This document shows, in pieces, positions 13,801 to 25,800 of a DNA stretch of 64,000 nt. Origin of the DNA: Cymodocea nodosa (lineage: Eukaryota > Streptophyta > Magnoliopsida > Alismatales > Cymodoceaceae); assembly GCA_036874045.1 (NCBI GenBank), contig CM072336.1:7406501-7470500 (forward strand), given 5' to 3'. The position numbers and the translations under genes were made by a program. The first letter of the stretch is position 1. Each line of letters begins with the position of its first letter. The notes under the pieces were generated by a model that was given only the letters and a program-made list of their open reading frames with translations, made no database searches and was not told where the DNA came from.

Positions 13801-16800
13801 GCTTCATACTTATGCTTTGTGCTTGTGCTTATTTTATGTTTATACTTTTGATTTATTTTTATCATACAAAATAGTAAATGAAGGCCAAAAATATTTTTAT
13901 TTATTTAATTTTATATTACATCATATGAAGATTTAAATTACAAAAATTTTTTGTTATGCTATTTTTATAAGTATTTATATTTAAACATTTAACATATATT
14001 TGTAAATATAATATATCTAATAAGTAATAATACATTCTAATATAAAATACATATAATAAAATATTATATATATTAATATGTATATATCATATTATGTATA
14101 TATATATAATATTATATATATATATGGTTGTATACTTGTATATAATTTACATATGTATGTATGTATGTATAATTATTGTATGCTATGACATGCTACCACA
14201 TTAGTGCCATACCAGCCTGTTTGTGCTAGTGCCAGCCTGTTTGTATTTGTGTCAACACGTGCCTTTATATCATGTCATGCTGGGCTAACATGATACATTG
14301 TGGTTCAGCCTATTATGGCCCAAAGACATGATCATGCCAGCGTACAGCATGCTTAAATCATGTTGTATGGTGTCGACCTGATTTAGGCACTGCCCAATTT
14401 ACACTTCTAGCTTGAACTTCTCAGGAAAGAAGAATTAATGTTGCAGGAGAAAGGTTGCTTTTAAAGGAGAAAGGAGAGCCTTAGAGTCATAGACATGATC
14501 TTCAGGAGCCTGGCAAGTGCATATGGTTGCATTTTCAGAAGTAGTACATTAGAGAGTTCCACAATCATCTACCAAAGAGACACCATGCAAATGGTCTATA
14601 TCAGGGGGCAATCATTTCTTTTAGTGATAGAGACTTGGATAGAGTTGGAACTCTACACAAGGATACCTTGATGATCTTTGCTAAAATATTAAATACTCAT
14701 TAGGAGGATTTTTGTCAATGAGGGATTGTTCTGTAACATACATTATTGGCAGCTGTTCACAAGGTTAGGGCTCACCAGATAAGATCTCTGCTCAGCCAAT
14801 TCCACCTTGGTTGGGTTCAACAATGTCAACCTGATGCTTAGGGGCTTCATCACCTTGTCAGTCACCTTAGGCAAAGGAGATAATGGACTAGTCATTATGG
14901 TAGACTTTGTTGTAGTCTGCCTCGTGAGCCACAACATCATTGTTTTCGACTGCACATTTTCAATGTATGAAGTATCGGATGGCTGGATGTGTTAGCTGCA
15001 TGCAAGAGATCAACAGGTGACAAGAAAGTTCTATGTCATTTGCAAGGGTGGGACATTGAGAGGCTAATGTGAAAGTATGAAACTATTTCATTTTTTATGT
15101 GAAAGTGTTTCATTTTTTAGGTCCTTTGGTTTTGGTGGATTTTTATGGACTTATGCCACCATATATGAACATCTAACTCAAAATTAATAGAATATTAGTG
15201 AAGATATTCATTTATATATAACTACAAATGATATTCATGCTTTAATCAATATGAAACTATTCTGATACCAACATCTTTAATTTGTTATTGTACAAAACAT
15301 GTTAATAAGTTGCGATATCTCATCATTACCTGTTTATTTTCAACCCATTACAGAAATTGTAAAGGCCCAAAAATTTTCCTAAATACAATTACTTTATAGG
15401 AACTTCAAGTAATCTTTCATAATTTCCCTACAATTACTATATGCTAGTCCTCTTTAATACGAGCATTTGTTTCAATCAGTTGTACATATTGGAAAGTGAT
15501 TTCACTAATTGTTTGACCTCAGGTGACATGTTGCATGTGTGAAAATGTTTGTATTTTGCTTTTTGCAGAGAAACTCGGAAGAGGATTTATATGAAAAATT
15601 GGAGCAAGCCTTTAATGAAGCAGCAAAATTGAGAGAGGAAGCTCATGGGTTATATCGCAAATACTCCATGGCTCAAATGAAAGAAGTGGCAACTTTGAAA
15701 AAGGTAAGTCCTAGAAGGGCACATAGCTTCATGAAAGTAAATCATGGAGCCTGTAATGAAGAGAGAAAAAATGGTCTATTATCTTAGATTACATCATATA
15801 GATAGGTAAGGTGGTTAGGTAAAAGTTTAAGAGTAAAAGTTATTGAGGTAATAAGGGTAAAAGATAGAATTATAATGACTAAACTTGTGATAGAAAATGA
15901 GATAGTTAATATAATTAGTGCATATGCTTCATAAATAAATTTAGAAGAAGTTATTAAACAAAATTTTGGGAAGATTTGGATAGTTTAATTCATGGCTTAC
16001 CTACTACTGAAAAGTTCTTTATCAAAGGGGATCTAAATTGTCATATAAAAAATAAAAAAAAAGATATAAAGAAAATCATAGAGGATTTGATTTGGTAATA
16101 GAAATGAAGAGGAAATTTCAATTTTAGACTTTAGCATAGTTTGTGACTTTTTAGTAGCTAACACTTATTTTAGGAAAAAAGAGAAGTATTTAATTACATT
16201 TAGAAGTGGTTCAAATACTAGTCAAATAAATTTTTTACTTACTAGAAAAATAAATCAAAGAATGTAAAGGTTGTAATGCTATTTTGAAAAAAAAATTAAC
16301 TATACAACATAGGTTTACTACTTGTATTACAAATATTGCTAGGAAAATTTCAGAAGAGTCTTGCAAGATAGCTCTATTAGATAAAGAAAGTTGGTGGTGG
16401 AATGAAGATATAAAAATGATCATAAAAGAAAAAAAGAATGTTATAAAAATTATCATAAAAGTAGAAATGAGGAAAATTTATAGAAGTATAAGCTAGCAAA
16501 AAGGAATATTAAGAATATTGTTAATGAAGTTAAAAATAAGATCTATAAGGAGTTATATGATAATTTAAATATTAAATAAGAAGAAAATAAAATATGTAAA
16601 CTAGCTAAGGTTAGTAAAAAAAATCTAGAAATTTAAGACAAGTGTATTAAAGATGTGGATGGTAGAGTTTTAGTAAAAGAAAATGAAATAAAAGATAGAT
16701 GGTGTAGATATTTTAGTAATTTTTTTGATGAATTTACTATAAGAAATGGTTACATGTAAAATTTATATAGCAATACAAAGGATATAAACTATAGGTATTT

Positions 16801-19800
16801 TAAAAGAATTAGTAATTTGAAGGTAGAAAAGGCCATTAAAAAAAGAAATGTTGTTAACTAAACTTTTTAATATAATTTTAAAAATAAAAAAGATGCCAAA
16901 TGAATGAAGAAATAGTTGTTTAATATCTTTATTTAAAAATAAGAGAAACACATAGAATTATAGTAATTATCATAATATTAAGTTAATAAGCCATACTACG
17001 AAATTATGTAAAAGGGTAATTGAGCAAAGACTAAAATATGTAACTAAAATTGTAGAAAATCAATTTTGATTTATGTTAGGTAAATTGATAATAGAAGAGA
17101 ATTAACTTTGGATATATACGTAATTATCATACCTAATAAGATATATTGATATTATAAAGGAAGTTGAAGAAAAGAAGATAATTGTCATTAGATTATGTAA
17201 AACAAGTATAAGAGGGTGTATATGTACCTAACAAATAAATAGATATCTGTTTAGAGTTTAAATGGATCTAAGAGACATAACATAACACAAACACACTAAC
17301 ACTCCTCAAGGCATCCCCATTGATGGTTGTAACTACCAAAACCACCCTTCTGAGGTGTTGCAGTTGGAGCCTTAGAGGAGGTTGTTGATGGCTCTTGTAA
17401 CTTTGAATAGTGTTACCATTGTTGGCTAATCTTGTCAGATCTTTGATAGTAAGACTATTCAAGTCACCTTTAGAATCTGACTAAACAACACCTATATGTT
17501 CTACAATTTTCTATTAACCTATTATCTATTAATGTTATTACTGTCTAATTATCTTATTATGTGACATTTTTCATTTTTTACTGTACATTTCAAGATCTGC
17601 AGGCAGGGATGAGAATTGATTTGGACCATAAGTGGAGCACTAGAGAATATATTCTAGTCCATGATACACCTCCTTGTGGGCTTGTAGCCATGTTGTCACT
17701 TACTGTTGAATCTTCTCTTTTGTCACATCGTCAATTAGGTCATTTATCCCTTCAGAAACTTCGCCAAGTCTTGCCATAGGTCTCAATTTTTGAATTTACT
17801 TGCGAGTCTTATTAGTTAGGAAAACATAGTCAATTTACTTTCTCTTGTGTTCAACTCACTAGTAGTAAGGCTATGTTTGATCTTGTTCATTGTGATATTA
17901 AAGGTCTAGTCATGTTACTTCTACAAATGGATATTGTTATTATCTTATTTTAGTTGATGATTATTCTAGAGTTTGTTCGATATACCTCTTGAAAGATTGG
18001 AAAATTATTATGAATGTTATTGACTATTTTTTTGCTAAAATTAAAATTCAATTTTCTTGCACTCTCAAGTATTTACATACTAATAATATGTTAGAATTTG
18101 TTAACACTACCTTTCAAAATTTTTGTACTTCTCATGGAATTCTTCACCAAATTTCTTGTCCTCACACATCCTAACAAAATGGAGTGGCTAAGATGAAACA
18201 TCATCATCTGTTAGATATTACCAGAATGTTTCTCATTCAAATGTATGTTCTCAAGTATCTATAGCCTGATGCAGTTCTTACAGCTATATACTTGGACAAT
18301 AGTATGCATTCTACTCTTCTTGGGGGTGAAATTTCAATCTATCGACTTTACTCTAATTGAGAATATTTGAGTTGACTCTATTTGTTTTTGATTTCCTATG
18401 TTTAGGATTTTAAACCTGGGCTAGACAAACTTGATGTTTGGGCTATAAAATATATTTTTGTGGGTTACTCTAGAACTCAAAAGAGGTTTCATTGTTATCA
18501 TCCTCCCACTAAATACTATTATACCTCGGTTGACATTACCTTCTTAGAGGATTAAGCTTATTTCTCTATGGAGCTTCTCCTACCAGCCCTTCCATCCCTC
18601 TTCCTACCCTTACGTCTTCTACTGATGACCTTCTTGATAACACTAATGAGAAAATAGATAGTAGTGATCATGAGATTGTTGCTTCTCCATTGAAGGTGTA
18701 TCATTGACGAAGTACTCTAGAGACTCCCCAAGAGCCTCCAATTGAATCTCTTGATGTGGATCCACCCATTGAGAATTCTAATGATCTACCTATTGTCCTT
18801 AAGAAAGGTACTTTTACCTGCACCTAATATTCTATTTCCCACTTTATTTCCTATGATCATTTGACCTCTTTTTGTCGTGCTTTTGTTGTGACTATTTCCT
18901 TTGAACTTATTCCAGAGATATATAAGGAGACATTATAGTTACTATACTAAAAAGAAGCTATAGATGCTGAGATGAATGTCTTGTGGTATGTGGGAGTTAG
19001 TTTCTCGTCTTGTAAATGCTAATGTAGTTTTATGTAAGTGGGTTTTCACTATCAAGTACAAATCAGATGGGTCTATTGAAAGATATAAGACTTATCTTAT
19101 TGCTTAGAATTTTACTTAAGAGTATGATATTGATTATGCTAAGACTTTCTCTCTCATGACTTGACTCAACTCTATTCAAGTTTTAATCTCTTTGGCGATC
19201 AATCAACAATGGTCATTGCATTAGTTGGATGTCAAGAATGTGTTCTTATATGATGATCTTTCTAATGAACAACTAAAGAAGTTATTTAATGATCTTTCTT
19301 ATAAGAGTAACCATCAGAATATGTTGCTTAGGGTGAGTCTTGAGTATGCAAACTAAAGAAGGTGATTTATGGCTTAAAGCAAAGTCCATAGGCATGGTTT
19401 CACAAATTTAGTTAGGTCATGTTAAGTGGAGTCTTCAAGTGATATATAGTAGACCAATCTACTTTTATCCAGCAATCAGCCAAAGGGTACGCCATCCTAG
19501 CTGTGTATGTGGATAATATTATTCTTACAGGTAATGATATTGAAGGAATTACCATAACAAAGGAGTGTTTACCCAAAATATTCTAGACTAAAGACTTAGG
19601 AAGACTAGGGTACTTTCTAGACATTGAATTTATCTACTCCAAAGACAAGATATTGTTGTCCTAACGTGAGTATGCATTGTACCTTTTAATGAAGACAAAA
19701 TGCTTAAGTTATAAATTAGAAGATACACTAATTGATCGCCATCCATCTTTTTGAGATGATACTTCCAAGGCTTTGGAAGACCTTGCTTAATATTGAAAAC

Positions 19801-22800
19801 TGGTTGGAAAACTCATTTACCTTACTATTACAAGACTTGATATTACTTATGTTGTGGGAGTACTTAGTCAATTCATGCATAAACTTCAACAAGTTCATTG
19901 AATAGGGGTACAGAAAGTTTTAGTCTACATCAAGGACACTCTTGGAAAAGGTCTTGTATATTGGAATAACAACCATCTAAGGGTAGAAGTCTTTTTTGAC
20001 TCTGATTTTGCGAGTGATAGGAGAGATAGGAAGTCTACTTCAAGATATCTTACATATGTTGGTGGTAATTTTGTTACCTAGTAAAGTGAAAAACAAAACA
20101 TTGTCTCATATTCTAGTGTTGAATCAAAATATCGAGCAATAAGAGAGACTAGGTGTGAAATAATGTGACTTCAATCCTTGCTCCAAGAGTTTGGAGTAAA
20201 TATTAAGTTGCCTATGCCTATGTATTGTAACAATCAAACAACTATATTTATTGTTTAAAATGAAACATTTCACAAACACACCAAATACATTGAGATTGAT
20301 TATCATTACATTCAAGACTTGGTGGTAAAAAGAATTATTTGCATCTTGTACATGCCTTCTTTTGAAGAGTTTACTGACATTCTTATGAAAGGATAAATTG
20401 TAATATATTTGTAAGAAGTTAAGAATGACAAATATATATCTTTCAATTTGAAAGAGAGTGTGAGAAGCATTGTAATGATGTGTCTAGATTTGATTAAGGA
20501 TCCACTTATCCTCTTATGTATTGTATTTTCAAATATGCATGATATAAAAGGGGGAAGAAGGGGCCATGGACAGCAACGCAATTCTGGACCTTTGAATCCT
20601 TACACTCTCTTGCACAAGAGGCAAGTGGTGATTAAGGTTTAGAAACCTTGTGTTCTGATATCATCTAATGAAAAGGAAAAAATGATTTATTATCTTGGAT
20701 TACATGATATATATATATAGGGTGGTTAGGGTTTGGACTAAATGGATATCCAATAATCTATTAACCCATACAACAAAATAAACATATTACATGCATAATA
20801 TAAGGCTTATCAAGCTCATGATCCAACAGAGCCCAAAACTAAAAAAAACTTGGTATAATCAATGCATCACTGCTACAGAACCAAGGATAACATTTAGGAA
20901 GGGACATGAGTTAATTACTTGTAGATTAGTTTTGCAAAAGAAAGGAAACACAAAAGTAACTGCTGAAGTAGCTACTGTTCTTGCTATTCTGATTGGTAAT
21001 TAATTCCTATCACAGGTCCATGATTTGGAGGCGGAATATACCAAAGAGATGAAATTAAGAAAAGAAATCGAGGAAGAACTTAAAAGAGAGAAACTAGAAG
21101 TGGAAAATCTTACAAGACGTCAAAGTGAAATCTTAGAAGAACTACAGATAGCCCATAATCAGAATATGGCATTGCAGCATTGTCTTGATTCAATAAAAGA
21201 GCAAGTTAAGTTTCAAGGGACTAGAGATGCAGAAGAGCAATATCGAGCAGGAGAGGAGGTGAACAACAGTTCTCCCAAGTTATCGAACTTTTCAGAATTT
21301 ACTCATGTGGAGCTTCATGAAGCAACACGTGGCTTTGAAAGTTCACTCTGCATTGGTGAAGGGGGGTATGGATGTGTATATAAAGGCTTTCTACATCACA
21401 CAACTGTTGCTATAAAAATACTATATTCCATGAGCATGCAAGGCCCAAGAGAATTTCAACAAGAGGTAAAACTGTGGATTCAACATCATGATCTCTTGGA
21501 ATTAATGTTTATGTTTTGCATGCTTCTCACTTTTCTTAAATTATTGCTTGCACTTAACTAGTGGGTTTAGCTAGATAGTGGAATACTTAGTTTTCCTCCA
21601 ATCTAATGATTTAAAGTTCAAAGCATAATGTATATCTATTAAATTGGCTAAAGTTATTTATTATTTTGTTCTTTTCATAAGGTCATATTTTTGATGAGGC
21701 CTTTACTTCAAAGTCATGTATGTAGGCATATAAAACTGTAACTGTTGAAATGTAGGACACAAAGTGATTTGCCAAATAACTAGTAGATCTTGCATTCTTT
21801 GAGTTGTTGGAATAAATGTCCAACATCATGGAAAAAATCCAGTGGAACACATTTTGATTTTTTTTGTTTTCTTTCTTATTGAGATCATGAGTCATGATTT
21901 CAAACACTGATTAAAAAATTTAAATCCCTTAGGACATGATTGTGTGAGATTTTCCAAACCGAGAATTTTCAATTACTATTCTGTTTTTCTAAGGTCCTAG
22001 AAAAAGGGATTTTACTAGAATCAGAAACAATGATGTCATAAATTTCACTACAATTTGACTTACATAAAAAATCTAAAATGACTATTTTAAAATGATTTTT
22101 AGATATTTTCACCTAAAGTCATGTCCATATGATTAATAATCTTATCAAAATGGCACCTTTAATGATTCTAAAAGAAGATTCAAGAACAAGGTTAGGAGTA
22201 AACTATCATGCCTTATGTTCAACAATAACTCAGTTAACTGTCACAATACAAAATTAAAAGAGACTACTGATGTCATAATTTTAACCTTTGTTTAGAATAG
22301 CTATTTGTTTATATGTATTAAATTGATTTTCTAAATTCACAAGAAATCACAATTGCCTCACCTGTCTGTTCAATACCAAATAGGTTCAATTGGAAGATTT
22401 TCCAAAGTTTCCAAGGGATGGGACTTACTAAATCAATCAACAAAGAAATAGGACTTTAGCAAATAAACATTCTCCAATCTCTTTATCATTTTACTCTATG
22501 CCACAGGAGCAGCGCAAGAGAATGAAATGGTGATGGTGATGGAATTCAACTTGTATCTTTTTAGTGATCAGTATGCACGTTTCTCTGATCTTACATGGTC
22601 TGATTTATTTAGTTCAATGCATAGTCGATAGGAAAAAAAATGAACACACTATTAAAATATCCATCTATTCATGAAAGAAATTAGCACACTTATCTAATGG
22701 TTAATTCAGTGGAGGTAATTCCTAGGAAAGGTACCTGCTCCTTATGATGATCTGGAAAAATCGTTTTTGATGGAAATAGGTCTTTGCCTAGTATTATTTT

Positions 22801-25800
22801 TTTCCTAGTTTTTATAGACCACACTATAGAAAGCATGGTGTTCTTTTTTTAGTACAATATTCTCTTCTGAAGCATTATAAAATTAGGCATCTTAACTTTA
22901 GTGGCCCCCATTTTGTAATTCTTATATAAATACATGATAGAAGCATCAAAAATAATATTCTATTTATAATTACATTTATAAAGTGTACTTTGAGTCATTA
23001 TAGTCAAGTCAAATCATTAATACATGTATGTGTTTACATTTACCACTCAAGTGTACATGTACTCCACTTTATAAATTACAAGAATTTTTCTTTAAACTTT
23101 TGTCTTTTAGGATACAATTTCCTTCAACACGTTAATAAGAAGCAACCAAGAATTATCTTTAATAACATATACCAATTTACAACAATGACAACAATCAGAG
23201 CCATAATTCTACTATGTAGGATTTATTACAACCTGTAGTAATATATTACCACAAGAGAAGAACCCTAAGTCTTTTGAACAGAATACTAAGATTAGGCAAA
23301 ACAAAACTATATAGAAAATAATCTATGCAATTATAAGCATGCTTAAAGTAAATATTCTCAAAATTACTAATTTACCATTGTTAGTCATAAGTCAACACAA
23401 TTCATTTATTAGGGTATAATCCCCAAGGTCTACTATTAACTTCTCTCTCTAGGCCTTAGGTCTCCTACTTTGGAGACCAAAATTCTTGTACTAGGTGATC
23501 AGGTGAGTGGCACTTTTTGCTTCAATAGAGTGCCATTATCTGATCCAAAATGTCCTCAAGTGGTGATGTACCATGTGTTTACTATTGATTGATAACTCCC
23601 CACATAGACTGCTAGCCATGATGGTCGCTATATGTAGGAGAATCATCGATAGCCATATCTAGCCCTTAATACATAATGTTGCCGTCACTTAGCTTATTCA
23701 ACTTAAGCATCAGAAAAGGCTAGTCAATTGACTTTTGCAGGATGAGCCCATAAATCCAGTCATGCCAAGATGTGATTGATCGGGATGGCTTGACTTCAAA
23801 GATCTAGAGGCCAAACAAGTGAGGATCGAATGGATTGCCTGGATAAAATCTGCCCTTCCTTGAATCAAACCCGATATGGATGGTGTGGTTAATATGGCTA
23901 GGTATGCAGCTAGAGGGGGATGCATTTGGGATGCCTAAGGGGAGGTATTGGTAGCCTTCCAAGAACCTTATGGACAAGTTAATGTACCAATGATTGAGCT
24001 TTGGGTCATGCTAAGTGGCCTCATTATCCACGGGAACAATGATTTCAACTTGGGGTTCATAGAAATTGAAACCAACTCCCTCACTCTCTTCAATGACCTT
24101 CAAAATAATCAATATATTTCAGGGGAGGCTTTTACAGTCTGGCCGAATCTAATGGAGCTAGTCTCTTGATCCCACTCAATCCGACATATGCCTTAGGAAG
24201 CCAACTAGCTTGCTGACTCTCTTGCCAAAGTTGGTCTTGCTTATAGTCAAAGACGCCTCCACAACTGTACTACTAATCTATTGGAGGAACCTCATCAACA
24301 TTGACAGCTAGACAAACTAGATGTCCCTTGTTGTAGGTGGTATTAGCATTAAATGTCATTAGCTTCCCCTCACTCAAGCTTAGTCTATCCCTTGTTTGTA
24401 ACAACTTTGTTTGGGCCCCCACCCCTTAGGTAGATTGGGGAACTATCCAAAAAAAAAAAAGATGTGATTGATTGACCACTAGATGATGGACCACATCTGC
24501 CTTGTAGACAATGACATCATCCATCAGGCCTCAAGACAAGGCACAGGAGATCATTAGTAATCATTTGTATGATAATACAAAAAATGATGACAATGTAAAC
24601 AATAAATTTAAAATAAAAAGCCTTCAGTATGAAATTCTATCCCACTCATGTCATCAGCTTACAATTTTAGATCTATAATCATAACATAAGCTTTGATGCC
24701 ATGTAACACAGTTCATAAAGAAATTTCCGCATCTTGTGCAATAGTTATCACTCTAACTTGGAGATCTGAGATGGTAGCACTACTTTTAAGGTTGGATCGA
24801 ATAGTAATTGGTTGTTTGGTTTTTGTTCTTATTGTCTTGTAAATGAGCTTTTTGTATGATAACAATAATTTGGGTTATAATCCCGTTATTTGGGGTCAGC
24901 CATATGATTTTTTTTTTTTCCATATATTTCTATTTATGATTAAATCTTCAATTAAAATACATAAATTTAAAACTTATAATTCCTAAGTAGTTTTAGGGAT
25001 ACCTTTTACTTCTTTTGTCTTTTTCTACACTAATTAATTCTCTTTTCTTAACTAGTGTATTTTTTGGTTTTTTAAAGATATGACAAAACCACCTAAATTG
25101 ATTATCTCTTATCTTCAATTAGTGTAATTCTTACTTTATTTGTAATAAAATCATTTTTCATCTTATTCCTTACAGTATTATCATTCATTTATCTAAACGT
25201 ATGCATCTCAGTAATGCTAGCTTTCTACGTATGGTTATGCTTATAACTTAATATTCCAAGTTATAAAGTATGGTAAAGTGAATAACAGTTTTATACAATT
25301 TTCCTTTTAATTTTAAAAGTATCGTTCTACCACATGATACCTTAGAAGTATTTCTTCCCTTCATCCATCCTATTTTAATCTTATGAATAATATAATAGCA
25401 TCCTCTAGATGAGATTTTTGTAATTTTCATATTTTTTTTCAATAAAATCTTAATTACTACACAATGAAAAGTTTGACACCACATACTTTTAGATGATACA
25501 AAAGAACTTTTTTTTCGAAGTGCAGAGTTGAAACAAACTTTATCCATCAAACATTGAGACATATGCGGTGTCTACCCATGTCGACAATTATATGCTGTTT
25601 GAAGTACAATGTCATACTATTCCTTCCAATGCATTTCAGATTGATATTCTCAGTAGGGTGAGGCACCCAAATCTGGTAACTCTCATTGGAGCATGCTCAG
25701 AAGAATTTAGTCTTATATATGAATTTCTTCCAAACGGTAGCTTAGAAGATCGTCTCTCATGTGTAGGCAACACCCCACCTCTTTCTTGGCAGGTCTGGAC

